This document shows, in pieces, positions 49,379 to 60,097 of a stretch of 64,000 nucleotides of DNA (its first letter is position 1; each line of letters starts with the position of its first letter). Made by a program: the position numbers and the translations under genes. Below the pieces are notes generated by a model. That model ran no database searches. It was not told the origin of the DNA and saw only the letters and a program-made list of their open reading frames with translations. Origin of the DNA: Fidelibacterota bacterium (GTDB lineage Bacteria; Fidelibacterota; Marinisomatia; SCGC-AAA003-L08; GCA-2689995); the NCBI GenBank assembly GCA_002689995.1, contig NZIV01000031.1, positions 40,521-104,520 of the forward strand, read 5' to 3'.

Positions 49379-50974
49379 ATGAAAACAGGAATTCATAAAG
49401 TAAATAAACTATATGTAAACGTGAAAGTTGATGATACTTTTTATTTTGAAAAAAGAAAACATGATTATGTTTATTTTAAGGGTTCTTTTTATTATAATGG
49501 GAAGTGGTTTAGTGGCAAAAGTGCTATAAATATTTTATTTAATATGTTGCCTAATATTCCGGATGTCGGTTTCTTCTGCATATTGTATGAAATAAATAAA
49601 GTATTTGGTGCATATGTTGATAAAATTAGAAGCTTCCCACTATTTTACTACACCAAAGGCAATAATTTTTTTATTAGTTGTTTTTTAAACTCACTGCATG
49701 AATTAGGAGAAAAATATATTTTTGATATGTTTTCTTCTTCAGGTTTTGTTCTTGGTAAAAACACTTTGCTAAAAGAAGTTTATCAAATTGAGGCAGGAAG
49801 CAGTCTAAACTATAAACCTGGTGACTCTAATATGATTATAAAAGACTATTTTAGTTATAAACCTTCATTTACTGTAAATAAATTTAATTATTTTGAAAAA
49901 GTCTTAAATGAAATATTTCAACGATTAATAGATTATAGTAATGGAAGACGAATTGTTATTCCTTTGAGCGGTGGACTTGATTCTAGAATTATTGCAGTTT
50001 TTCTAAAAAAACTTAATTATAAAAATATTATTTGCTTTTCATATGGAACTAAAGGCCATAAGGATGTAATAACAAGTAAAAAAATTGCAAATAAATTAGG
50101 TATTAAATGGTTTTTTGTAGAATATGAGTCAAGTAAGTGGAAAGAGTTACTAGACGATAAGGTATTTAGTAATTATTTAAAATTTTCAAGTAATTATTCG
50201 TCATTACCACATATACAGGACTATTTAGCAGTAAGTGAACTTAAAGCTAAAAAAATTATTTTAGAAAATGATATAATTGTTCCAGGCCATACTGGTGACT
50301 TTATTAGCGGTGGTCATATACCTTTTAAATATAAAGAAAATTTAGTATTTGAAAAAAAACAGTTATTGAAAGATATAATTCTAAAGCACTTTAGAGTAAA
50401 TAATGTTCAGAATCTACGATCAGAATCATTAGAAATGATAAGCCAATCAATTATAGACGTTCTAGGTATTAAGGATAAAAATATTTTTAATAATATTGAG
50501 TGTGCACAATTATTTGAGACATTTGACTGGAAAGAAAGGCAATGTAAATTTATTATTAATTCTATTCGAGTTTATGATTTTTTCAAATTAGATTGGTATT
50601 TACCATTATGGGATTCTAAGTTTATTGACTTTTGGAGTGAAAGAAGTTTAGATGAAAAACTGCAAAAGAAATTGTACAAGATTGAGCTTGAAAAAATATT
50701 TCCAAATTATTTTTGTGGAATAAATAATAAGTCTATTAGTCTAATGAATAAATATAAAAAAAACTATATTTTATACTTCATTATTAAATATCTTAAAGTG
50801 TTAGAACAATTTTTCTTAGATAGATCAAAGGTTTATCGTGATTATTTTTATCACCCTTTAAAGTGGTATAGCCTTTTTCCTTTTCGCACAGTTATAAAAA
50901 AAAGAGGCTTTCAAAATATAAATTCATATTTAGTTGATTATTTTATAAATAAGTATACTATTCATAAAAAATGA
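49379..50974 (+). CDS. Asparagine synthetase-like protein
   Basis: IPLSGGLDSRIIAVFLKKL PP-loop; N-terminal region similar to asnB-like proteins of polysaccharide loci. Confidence 0.8.
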   Translation: MKTGIHKVNKLYVNVKVDDTFYFEKRKHDYVYFKGSFYYNGKWFSGKSAINILFNMLPNIPDVGFFCILYEINKVFGAYVDKIRSFPLFYYTKGNNFFISCFLNSLHELGEKYIFDMFSSSGFVLGKNTLLKEVYQIEAGSSLNYKPGDSNMIIKDYFSYKPSFTVNKFNYFEKVLNEIFQRLIDYSNGRRIVIPLSGGLDSRIIAVFLKKLNYKNIICFSYGTKGHKDVITSKKIANKLGIKWFFVEYESSKWKELLDDKVFSNYLKFSSNYSSLPHIQDYLAVSELKAKKIILENDIIVPGHTGDFISGGHIPFKYKENLVFEKKQLLKDIILKHFRVNNVQNLRSESLEMISQSIIDVLGIKDKNIFNNIECAQLFETFDWKERQCKFIINSIRVYDFFKLDWYLPLWDSKFIDFWSERSLDEKLQKKLYKIELEKIFPNYFCGINNKSISLMNKYKKNYILYFIIKYLKVLEQFFLDRSKVYRDYFYHPLKWYSLFPFRTVIKKRGFQNINSYLVDYFINKYTIHKK

Positions 50975-52173
50975 GATTCTTATTTTTAACAAGTTTTTAT
51001 AGTTCAATTCAACATTCAATTCTAAATAATAAATGGAATCCTAAAGGGATGCCAGCATTTTACTTATTTTTAGAAGGGCTTGATAAAAAATATATTGAAT
51101 TTGATTGCATCTTTATTGGGAAGAATGCTAGCAGCGTCCAATGTTTGAAAAATACAAGATTTACTAAATCTACTTTTTGGATAATTAATTCAGAAAAAGA
51201 AAAAACTTCGTTTAAAATTCTTGATGATTTTTGGTATTTTAAAAATCTTAATACTAAAGTTATAAATTTATTAAACTTAAATAATTATGATATAATCTAT
51301 ATTGATAGAGCTAATATAGGTTTTATACCGTTTATAGATAAAAAATATAATGGCAAAATTATATTAAGACTTCATGGTATAGCGACATTATTCCAAGACT
51401 TTAAAAGCATTAAGGCTAAACTATTTAACTGGTATAGAATTTTTTCATATAGAAGGGAGGTCGATCTTGCAATTGGAACTCGTGACGGTACCCCTGTTGC
51501 CATGTTTTTCGAAAAATATTTAAATAAAAAAACCCCTAAATTAATTATTATGAATGGTGTTAAAAGAAAGAAAGAAAGGATAGAAAAAAACAACTCTAAT
51601 ATAAGATTTCTTTTTCTAGGTAGGTTAGAAGAGGATAAGGGGATTGTTGAAGTACTAGAGGCATTTAAAAAAATAGGTACAGATTATGGTGCGAAAGTTG
51701 AATTAATTATTGTAGGTAATGGTTCAGAAAGGAACACTGTAAAAAATTATTGTAAAAGATATAGTTATATTATTTATAGGGGAGAGTTAAATCACTCTGA
51801 ATTAAGATTGCTTCATAATGATATTGACGTAACAATATCAATTAATTATTTAGGTAATATTTCAAATGTTATCCTTGAATCAATAGTAAATGAGACTGCA
51901 ATTATTACATTAAAAGAGGATAAAAAAAATTTTTATGATATTGATTCTAATTCTTTTTTAAATAATAATGTAATGTACGTTGATAGAAACAATGTTCCCA
52001 ATGATCTTAGTAGAATAATTATTGAACTTATAAATGATAGAAATACATTACAAAGCTTTAAGGATTTAACTAAAAATAATCTGAAACCACAATTAACTAC
52101 GTGGAATTATCGTATTAATAAAGAAATTGAATATATAAAAAAGGTATTTAATAAAGAATTTTTTGAGAGATAA
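50971..52173 (+). CDS. Glycosyltransferase family 4-like
   Basis: IRFLFLGRLEEDKGIVEVLEAFKKI; IIVGNGSERNTVK. Confidence 0.88.
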   Translation: MRFLFLTSFYSSIQHSILNNKWNPKGMPAFYLFLEGLDKKYIEFDCIFIGKNASSVQCLKNTRFTKSTFWIINSEKEKTSFKILDDFWYFKNLNTKVINLLNLNNYDIIYIDRANIGFIPFIDKKYNGKIILRLHGIATLFQDFKSIKAKLFNWYRIFSYRREVDLAIGTRDGTPVAMFFEKYLNKKTPKLIIMNGVKRKKERIEKNNSNIRFLFLGRLEEDKGIVEVLEAFKKIGTDYGAKVELIIVGNGSERNTVKNYCKRYSYIIYRGELNHSELRLLHNDIDVTISINYLGNISNVILESIVNETAIITLKEDKKNFYDIDSNSFLNNNVMYVDRNNVPNDLSRIIIELINDRNTLQSFKDLTKNNLKPQLTTWNYRINKEIEYIKKVFNKEFFER

Positions 52174-53446
52174 AATTAAAATATTAAAGAATAAGAAATC
52201 TTTAATGGATATAGTTAAGCTTTCTAGTATTCAAATTGTCTTAAGACCATTGCAGATTATAAAAAGTTTTGTAGTAGCAAAATATTTAGGACCAGAATCT
52301 TATGGAATTTTGAAATCTGTAGAATTAATAGCAATGCTTAATAAATTTGGGAGTTTGGGATTTAAACCAACTATAATACGTAATGGAATTACTGCAATGG
52401 CAAAAGGTGATATAAATGAACTAAAAAGTATAAAAGATAATGCATATTCTGGAGAATTAGTTCTTAGTTTCATTCTATTACTTTTTGGAATAATTAGTTC
52501 ATTTTTTTTTGATAATAAAATAATAGTTTCAGCAATTTTATTAGCATCAGTAGGATTATTTACAGCAAAAATGTTCGGAATATTTCAAACAGAATTACAA
52601 TTAAATAAAAATTTTGGTTCCCTTGCTAAAGTGATCTTGTACCAAGGAATATTAAATTCGGTATTTGTGATGGTATTAGTCCCATTTTTTAATATTCACG
52701 CAGTACTCATGGTTCCCATTATTTCCAGTCCTATTATTATATATTTAGCATATAAAAAAACAGGCAATTTTTTTTCACTTAAAATTGATAGAATAGGAAT
52801 AAAAAAAATTTTAAAGGTAAGTATTCCATTTACATTTGGAACTTTAGCATATGGTTTATTTAGATATACTGAACGTACTATAGTAATTATTTTTATGGGT
52901 TTAAAGGCTACAGGTTTTTTTGGTTTTGCTGATACCATTGCTAATATATTTATTACATTAATGTTAGGCTCAGTTATGAAAGTTCGAAGTATAAAACTTT
53001 TTGAATATTTAGGCAAAAAAAAATATCTTCAAACTCATAGAATGGTTATAAAGGAAACTAGTATTCTAGTTGGAATTTCATTTGTGATTATTTTAGGATT
53101 AGCAATTGGAATGAAATTACTTATTCCACAAATATTACCAAAATGGGAGGGTGCAATTTTAGCCACGATAATTTATAGTTTTGTCATTCCAATAAAACTA
53201 TCATCATCTTATATTGCTTCTGTAATTAAATCACCTACTGTTAATGAGCTTAATTTTGAACCAATAATGCAAATTATTTCAACATTTATCATTATTATTG
53301 GTGCCACTATTTTGCATTATAATGATAGTTTATCATTGAATAATTATATTTTAATCATTTTAATTGCCTTATTATTTTTGCATTCTGGATATATAGTGTT
53401 TTATTATTTTAAATATTATTTGCCCTATATTAAGATAAAGAGTTAA
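52163..53446 (+). CDS. Polysaccharide flippase, Wzx-like
   Basis: About 12 TM; VKLSSIQIVLRPLQIIKSFVVAKYLGPESYGILKSVELI. Confidence 0.88.
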   Translation: MRDKIKILKNKKSLMDIVKLSSIQIVLRPLQIIKSFVVAKYLGPESYGILKSVELIAMLNKFGSLGFKPTIIRNGITAMAKGDINELKSIKDNAYSGELVLSFILLLFGIISSFFFDNKIIVSAILLASVGLFTAKMFGIFQTELQLNKNFGSLAKVILYQGILNSVFVMVLVPFFNIHAVLMVPIISSPIIIYLAYKKTGNFFSLKIDRIGIKKILKVSIPFTFGTLAYGLFRYTERTIVIIFMGLKATGFFGFADTIANIFITLMLGSVMKVRSIKLFEYLGKKKYLQTHRMVIKETSILVGISFVIILGLAIGMKLLIPQILPKWEGAILATIIYSFVIPIKLSSSYIASVIKSPTVNELNFEPIMQIISTFIIIIGATILHYNDSLSLNNYILIILIALLFLHSGYIVFYYFKYYLPYIKIKS

Positions 53447-53486
53447 TTGGTTATTTTAATCTCTAGAATAAATTAATGGCTATCTA

Positions 53487-54698
53487 TTGCTAAATAAAAA
53501 CATAAAAATGGCGATTACCTTAATTCTAATATTTACACTTAAAACAAATTTTTGGTTTAGTGAAATGTTTTATAATATTGGAATCCCTTATTTAAGATAC
53601 CAAAAATTATGGTTTTTCTTATTGCCAGGATTTTATATTCTAATACTAGCTTATCAAAATAGAAATTTAAAGTTTAAAAATACACTAATATTTATAACCT
53701 TTTTCATAACACACTATTTTATGGAGCAATATGCCTACGGAAATTCATATCAACCTAGTACACCAATAGATTTACTTAATAGATGGTTATATATATTTTT
53801 ACCATTTATTTTTTTTATCAATGCAGGGCCTAAATATCTTTATTTTATTTTGAAAACTACAATAACATTACTTCTTATAAATCTTATACTTATTTATTCT
53901 GATTTATTAGGTTTATTAAATGTTTCAAATATTTCTATTGGAGAAGGCGTATGGGAAAATAGGTTAGAATCATCCCAAAATTTAAATACTGTTAATGATA
54001 TGGGCGTTTTTGCCTTATTCATTTTATTTTGGCTTAAATTAAAAGGAGAACCTTATAAATTTTTTAATAAGAAACTTCCTTATTATATTTATGTCATACT
54101 TATTGCTCCATTGATTTTCTTTCAATCTTCTCGAGGCTCTTTCATATTGTTAATTCTTATCGCAGTATTTTATTTTAAATCTATTTGGGAGAACTTCAAA
54201 ATAAGTTCAAAAATATTATTAATTCTTTCTTTTCCATTATTAATTATATCACAAAATTATATATTGAATATTTTGTCTGAGGTTAATGTAATAAATAGAT
54301 TAATTGAAACGCCTTTTTCTGAAGAATCTGGTAAGGTTGGAAGGGTATATCAAATAATAGCTACTTGGGAAGTTTTCCAAAATAGTCCTTTTATTGGTGT
54401 TGGCTATCAAAATGCAACAGGAAATATTTTCTATGGAATATTACGTTCAAACTTTCAGTATACTCAGATATTGGCTAGCGGTGGTGTAGTTCTATTTTTA
54501 TTGTATTTTTATATGGTATTTAAATTTTTCGGGAAATCGTTAAGATCAATTAGAAATAATCTCCCTGTGCTTTCTATTTTGTCGTTTGTGTTAGTTCTAT
54601 TTATTTTTAGAAGGCCTGAACCATATTTGGCAGTTATGGCATATGCTACATATGTATTTGATATTAATTATAGAAATGGTACAATTATTGAAAAGTAA
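53487..54698 (+). CDS. O-antigen ligase/polymerase (Wzy)-like membrane protein
   Basis: Multi-TM; FFQSSRGSFILLILIAVFYF; SPFIGVGYQNATGN. Confidence 0.82.
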   Translation: MLNKNIKMAITLILIFTLKTNFWFSEMFYNIGIPYLRYQKLWFFLLPGFYILILAYQNRNLKFKNTLIFITFFITHYFMEQYAYGNSYQPSTPIDLLNRWLYIFLPFIFFINAGPKYLYFILKTTITLLLINLILIYSDLLGLLNVSNISIGEGVWENRLESSQNLNTVNDMGVFALFILFWLKLKGEPYKFFNKKLPYYIYVILIAPLIFFQSSRGSFILLILIAVFYFKSIWENFKISSKILLILSFPLLIISQNYILNILSEVNVINRLIETPFSEESGKVGRVYQIIATWEVFQNSPFIGVGYQNATGNIFYGILRSNFQYTQILASGGVVLFLLYFYMVFKFFGKSLRSIRNNLPVLSILSFVLVLFIFRRPEPYLAVMAYATYVFDINYRNGTIIEK

Positions 54699-55803
54699 TT
54701 GTTTAGAAATAAAAAGTATTTTAGTTATTGATAATAATTTACCTTACCTATTGAATGATATTAATTTTCGAGTTGGAGGTGCTTCCGTTCAAACGCTAAG
54801 CTGGATTCGTGGATTCGAAGAGTTAGGCTATAAAATTTTTATTGGCTCTCCTGTTTGTCTTGAAAATAAAAGTAAATATAAAATCTTCGACACAGGTAGA
54901 TATTATCACGGTAATCCTATAATTAAAGCTTTTATGTTACTTTATAAATCCTTAATTATGATTTTCATAATAAAACCAAATTTTATTTATATAAGCACCC
55001 CTTGTTGGATTAATATTTTCATTATATTTTCATCATTTTTCAGTCATTCAAAGGTAATTCAGCGAATCTCAAATGATAACTTAGTTGATAATCGTTCTAT
55101 AGAAAAGTTTGGGAAAAAGAAGAATTTAATCTACAAGTGGACTTTGAAAATGGCCTCCCTTATTCTTTGTCAGAATGAATATCAATATACAGTAATTAAA
55201 AAACAGTATCCTGAAAAGAGAATAATGAAATTAACTAATCCCTTTTTTTTTGAAAGAAGAGGAAGAGTTTTATCAGACCGGTCCTATGTAGCATGGGTTG
55301 GTTTATTTCAATATCAAAAAAATATGCCAGCTTTGTTGAAAATAGTGAAAGAATTACCTCATATTAGCTTTAAAATTGCTGGAGAACAGTATGAAAATAT
55401 TGATGAGGATACTAAAGAAGCTATTATTTGTTTAGAAAAGCAAAAAAATGTAAAGTTTGTTGGCTTAGTCTCACGACCAAAGATGGCATCTTTTTTATCT
55501 CAAGCATCATGTTTATTAAATACTTCTTATTATGAGGGCTTTTCAAATACATTTCTAGAGTCATTTTCTGTTAATACTCCGGTTGTGACAAGAAAGATAA
55601 CAGACCCCGATAATATTATAAAAAATTATAAATTAGGCATCGTCGTTGATAATTATTTAGAGATTCCTAAAGCTATAAAAAGTATTATTTCTAATAGTCA
55701 AGATTACAGTCATTTGACTGCTTACTTAAAAAAAAATCATCAACCTAAAATAATAGCTAAACAGCTTATATGTAAAATAGAAAAACATTTTAAAATTGAT
55801 TAG
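54643..55803 (+). CDS. Glycosyltransferase family 4-like
   Basis: SYVAWVGLFQYQKNMPALLKIVKEL; LLNTSYYEGFSNTFLESFSVNTPVV; real start probably near 54676-54688. Confidence 0.85.
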   Translation: MLHMYLILIIEMVQLLKSNCLEIKSILVIDNNLPYLLNDINFRVGGASVQTLSWIRGFEELGYKIFIGSPVCLENKSKYKIFDTGRYYHGNPIIKAFMLLYKSLIMIFIIKPNFIYISTPCWINIFIIFSSFFSHSKVIQRISNDNLVDNRSIEKFGKKKNLIYKWTLKMASLILCQNEYQYTVIKKQYPEKRIMKLTNPFFFERRGRVLSDRSYVAWVGLFQYQKNMPALLKIVKELPHISFKIAGEQYENIDEDTKEAIICLEKQKNVKFVGLVSRPKMASFLSQASCLLNTSYYEGFSNTFLESFSVNTPVVTRKITDPDNIIKNYKLGIVVDNYLEIPKAIKSIISNSQDYSHLTAYLKKNHQPKIIAKQLICKIEKHFKID

Positions 55804-56239
55804 GAATTTGTGTTTTTAAACTTTTAACTTTTAAAAATTATTTGTTTTATTACTCACTATTTTATTTTTGATATGAAATTGGGTGAATATTGAAAAAAAT
55901 ATATATTTGAAAGGAATTTTATTTCATTTATTTCCGATTAATATTTTAATATAATTTGATATAAATTTGAGATAACTGTAGATATAAAAATTGAAGTTTT
56001 TACATATAAATATACTTAGAAATAATATTTTAAAAACATTAAAGCTAGTAATAATCTAAATCTGAATATTCTATTAATGAAGGTTTACTAATAGTACAGG
56101 TAAGTATTATAATAATAAATATCATAGTTAATTGCATTATGATGAGAACTTCAATATAAATCATTAAAAATATAAAAAGTCTAAACTAGATTTTTTCTTG
56201 TAATTTTTTAAAATAGAGAGCTAGAAATAAAAATATATT

Positions 56240-57352
56240 TTGAGAAAAATTAAAATTTTATTTTTTATAGGTAATCTTTGCTATGGTGGTAAAGAAAGAA
56301 GATTAATAGAGCTTATAGCAGGTTTGAAAAATAAATCTAATGTAGATATCCTGCTTGTTCTTGCATTTAATCAAATCGATTATGAGTATTTTTTTGATAT
56401 TGGAATTAAATTTATTTCTATTGACAAAAAACCTAAAAGTAAAAGTATAAAAGTATTTTTTCAATTAAATAAAATAGTTAGAGAGTATAAACCTAATTTG
56501 ATTCATACTTGGGGAAGTATGCAAACTTTTTATATGATACCAATAGCTTTAATGAATCAAATTAATTTAATAAATAGTCAGATTACAGATGCGCCACCAC
56601 ACATAAAAAAACTATCCTATAAGAATTTTCTTAATAAAATTAATTTTAGGTTTTCAGATATTAATTTGTCTAATTCTTATGCTGGTTTAAAAGCTTATGG
56701 AGTATCAACCTCAAATAAATCTAGAGTTATTCATAATGGTTTTGATTTTAAGAGAATATCTAATCTTACTAAACCAATAGATGTTAGAAATCACTTTCAA
56801 ATAAAAACAAAATATGTAATTGGAATGGTCGCATCTTTTTCAGAAAAAAAAGATTATACAACATATATTGATTCCGCAATTTCAATTTTATCAATAAGGA
56901 ATGATGTTACCTTCTTGTGTGTGGGTGCTGGGAATGATAAGCCATTTATAAGAAAGATTCCAGAAACTTTTAGAAATAAAATAAAGTTTCTTAGTAGACA
57001 AGAAAAAGTAGAATCAATTATGCGTATTTGTGATATTGGGGTATTGACGTCGAATCCAATTACGCACGGCGAAGGAATATCTAATGCTATTATGGAGTTT
57101 ATGGCTCTTTCTAAACCTGTAATAGCTTCTGATAATGGTGGTACCTCAGAGATTATAAAAACAAACGTCACAGGCTTTATTATTCCTAATAGGTCTAAAC
57201 AGAAATTAGAAGAAAAAGTTTTAGTTTTATTAAATAATTCTGATAAAAGAAAAGAAATGGGGAATGCAGGTATTGAGAGAATAAAGAATAAATTTAACAT
57301 TGGTAATATGGTAAATAGCTTCTTAGAACTATATAATCATTTAAGTACATGA
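56240..57352 (+). CDS. Glycosyltransferase family 4-like
   Basis: FIGNLCYGGKERRLIELIAGL; IGVLTSNPITHGEGISNAIMEFMALSKPVIASDNGG; TTG start. Confidence 0.9.
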   Translation: MRKIKILFFIGNLCYGGKERRLIELIAGLKNKSNVDILLVLAFNQIDYEYFFDIGIKFISIDKKPKSKSIKVFFQLNKIVREYKPNLIHTWGSMQTFYMIPIALMNQINLINSQITDAPPHIKKLSYKNFLNKINFRFSDINLSNSYAGLKAYGVSTSNKSRVIHNGFDFKRISNLTKPIDVRNHFQIKTKYVIGMVASFSEKKDYTTYIDSAISILSIRNDVTFLCVGAGNDKPFIRKIPETFRNKIKFLSRQEKVESIMRICDIGVLTSNPITHGEGISNAIMEFMALSKPVIASDNGGTSEIIKTNVTGFIIPNRSKQKLEEKVLVLLNNSDKRKEMGNAGIERIKNKFNIGNMVNSFLELYNHLST

Positions 57353-58413
57353 TGAAAATATCTTTAAACTGCAAGCTTGATTCGGTAGGTGCTTTTGGAT
57401 TTATAAAGCCAATTTCAGATATTAAAGAAATTGATAGGATTGATGTTTTTAGAGACTCAGAAGCCCTTAAATGTAAAAAAGTAATCTATCACGCTTCATT
57501 TAAGAATCAGAATAATTTTATTGGCCATATAAGTAAACTAGTTAAAATGTTTATAACTTTAAATAAGCGATATGAACTTTTTATTGGTATTTATGAAATT
57601 CCACATGGTTTATTTGCTTATATTATGGGAAAGATATACGGGGTTCCAGTAGTTATTTCTATAATAGGTAATCCTTCTTATTCAAAAGTGCGAACTAGAA
57701 TTCGTGAAAAAATTACGTATTTCATGTATAAGCGTATTCAAGCAATAACTGTGACTGGTAGTAAATCAAAACAAGTAGTTGTAAATAATGGTATTCCAAA
57801 AAATAATGTGTATGTATTACCTAATTCAATAGATGTAGAGAGATTTACACCTAATAAATTGATTAAGAAAGAGTTCGATTTGATTAGCTTGGGTAGGTTA
57901 AGTCCTGAAAAAGAATTAAAAAATTTATTAAGAATAGTAGTATCGCTAAAATTAAAACGGCCTGATATTAGGGTAGCTATTGCTGGTAAAGGTCCAGAAT
58001 TAGAAAAATTAAAAGAATATATTTTCAAAAATAAATTAACTGATAATATAAATTTATTAGGCTTTGTAGATAATATTGTTGAATTCTATAATAAAGGTAA
58101 AATATTCGTACTAACCTCTAGTACTGAAGGTCTGCCTAGAACGGTAATAGAAGCTATGGCATGTGGTATTCCATGTGTAGCATCAAAGGTAGGTGATTTA
58201 GAAGATCTAATTGAAGATGAAGTTAACGGTCATTTAATAAATGATTATAAAGATTTGGACAGATATGCAGAAAAAATCGATAGATTATTAAGTAATGAGT
58301 CTGAATATCAATTAATGTCAAATAAATCAATAAAGGAAATTAGAAAAAACTATTCATATAGTGCTGCTACAAAAGTATGGAACAATATAAAGGACAAAAT
58401 TGGAGGTCAATAA
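57349..58413 (+). CDS. Glycosyltransferase family 4-like
   Basis: DLISLGRLSPEKELKNLLRIV; FVLTSSTEGLPRTVIEAMACGIPCVASKVGDLEDLI. Confidence 0.92.
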   Translation: MMKISLNCKLDSVGAFGFIKPISDIKEIDRIDVFRDSEALKCKKVIYHASFKNQNNFIGHISKLVKMFITLNKRYELFIGIYEIPHGLFAYIMGKIYGVPVVISIIGNPSYSKVRTRIREKITYFMYKRIQAITVTGSKSKQVVVNNGIPKNNVYVLPNSIDVERFTPNKLIKKEFDLISLGRLSPEKELKNLLRIVVSLKLKRPDIRVAIAGKGPELEKLKEYIFKNKLTDNINLLGFVDNIVEFYNKGKIFVLTSSTEGLPRTVIEAMACGIPCVASKVGDLEDLIEDEVNGHLINDYKDLDRYAEKIDRLLSNESEYQLMSNKSIKEIRKNYSYSAATKVWNNIKDKIGGQ

Positions 58414-59400
58414 TTGACAAAAGTTTTAGTAACAGGTGCCGATGGTTTTATTGGAAGCCATTTAGTAGAAGAATTGGTACGAAAAGGTATGAAAGTAAGA
58501 GCATTTATATATTATAACTCTTTTAATACATGGGGTTGGATTGACTCCTTAGCTGAATATATTAAAAGTGAAATTGAAATATTTACAGGAGATATACGAG
58601 ATCCGAATGGTGTACGAATTGCGATGGATGGATGTGACATTGTTTATCATTTGGCAGCATTAATTGCAATTCCATTTAGTTATCATTCTCCTGATAGCTA
58701 TGTTGATACAAATATCAAAGGTACTCTTAATGTACTCCAAGCTGGTAAAATTTTAAATACAAAACGTATTCTAATCACTTCCACTTCAGAGGTTTACGGG
58801 ACGGCTCAATTCGTACCAATTACAGAAGAACATCCTTTTCAAGGGCAATCTCCTTATAGTGCTACAAAAATTGCAGCAGATAGATTGGCTGAATCGTTTT
58901 ATCGTTCTTTTGATTCGCCTATTACTATTGTAAGACCTTTCAATACTTATGGTCCGCGGCAATCTGCTAGAGCGGTAATCCCAACAATTATTTCTCAATT
59001 ACAAAATGGATTAGAAAAAATCAAACTTGGAGATTTATCTCCAACAAGAGATTTTGTTTTTGTCAAAGATACCGTTCAGGCTTTTATTAAAATTGCTAAA
59101 TCAAACAAAACCATTGGTGAAGAAATAAATATTGCAACTCAATCTGAAATTTCTATCGGAGAATTGGCATCTGAAATAATCAGTCAAATTAATCCAAATG
59201 CAAAAATTGAATGTGACCAAATACGATTGCGTCCAGAAAAAAGTGAAGTAAATCGTCTTTTTGGTTCAAATAAAAAAATTAAAGAACTAACAGATTGGAC
59301 TCAAAAATATTCGTTAGAAAAAGGGCTAAGCCAAACAATTGAGTGGTTTGGGAAAAAAGAAAATTTAATAAAATATAAATCAGGTATCTATAATGTCTAA
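58414..59400 (+). CDS. Nucleotide-sugar 4,6-dehydratase-like SDR (LegB-like)
   Basis: VTGADGFIGSHLVEELVRKGMKVRAFIYYNSFNTWGWID; SYVDTNIKGTLNVLQAG; FNTYGPRQSARAVIPTIISQL; TTG start. Confidence 0.88.
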   Translation: MTKVLVTGADGFIGSHLVEELVRKGMKVRAFIYYNSFNTWGWIDSLAEYIKSEIEIFTGDIRDPNGVRIAMDGCDIVYHLAALIAIPFSYHSPDSYVDTNIKGTLNVLQAGKILNTKRILITSTSEVYGTAQFVPITEEHPFQGQSPYSATKIAADRLAESFYRSFDSPITIVRPFNTYGPRQSARAVIPTIISQLQNGLEKIKLGDLSPTRDFVFVKDTVQAFIKIAKSNKTIGEEINIATQSEISIGELASEIISQINPNAKIECDQIRLRPEKSEVNRLFGSNKKIKELTDWTQKYSLEKGLSQTIEWFGKKENLIKYKSGIYNV

Positions 59401-60097
59401 AAGAGCAATTATTTTGGCGGGTGGAAAAGGAACTAGATTGAAACCTTATACAGTTACATTACCAAAGCCACTTGTTCCAATTGGAGATAAATCTATTCTA
59501 GAAATAATAATTAAGCAGCTTATAGATAATGGATTTAATCATGTCACTATTACAATAAATCATTTAGCTGATATTATAAAAGCTTTTTTTGGTGATGGTT
59601 CTAAATGGAATATTAAAATTGATTATTCTTTGGAAGAAATACCCTTGAATACTATGGGACCATTAAAACTAATTAACGATTTACCTCAGAATTTTTTAAT
59701 AATGAATGGAGATGTACTAACAAATCTTAATTTTAGTGAGTTATATAAATATCATGTTGAAAATAAAAACATTTACACTATATCATCTTTTAAAAGAAAA
59801 CATAAAAATGATTATGGTGTATTAAAAATAAATGATAATGGGTATTTAGTTGATTTTCATGAAAAACCTATTACTGAATTTATTGTGAGTATGGGTGTTT
59901 ATATGGCAAATAAGGAAATCTTAAATTATATACCTGAAAACCAAGCTTACGGCTTTGATCATTTAATGCTTGATTTAATAAAAAGAGGTAAAAATGCAAG
60001 TGTAAAAAGTTTTGACGGTTATTGGTTAGATATTGGTAGGCCGGATGATTATGCTAAAGCCTGCAAAGATATTGATAAATTATCTTTGAATGATTAA
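59393..60097 (+). CDS. Sugar-phosphate nucleotidyltransferase
   Basis: AIILAGGKGTRLKPYTVTLPKPLVPIGDKSILEIII. Confidence 0.93.
   Translation: MSKRAIILAGGKGTRLKPYTVTLPKPLVPIGDKSILEIIIKQLIDNGFNHVTITINHLADIIKAFFGDGSKWNIKIDYSLEEIPLNTMGPLKLINDLPQNFLIMNGDVLTNLNFSELYKYHVENKNIYTISSFKRKHKNDYGVLKINDNGYLVDFHEKPITEFIVSMGVYMANKEILNYIPENQAYGFDHLMLDLIKRGKNASVKSFDGYWLDIGRPDDYAKACKDIDKLSLND

Noticed and set aside
55804-56239. Insertion sequence or CRISPR remnant
   Set aside because: No transposase fragment, terminal inverted repeats or regularly spaced repeats could be seen.
56854-57300. 148-aa minus-strand ORF
   Set aside because: Antisense to a conserved GT4 catalytic region; long only because of AT-rich composition.
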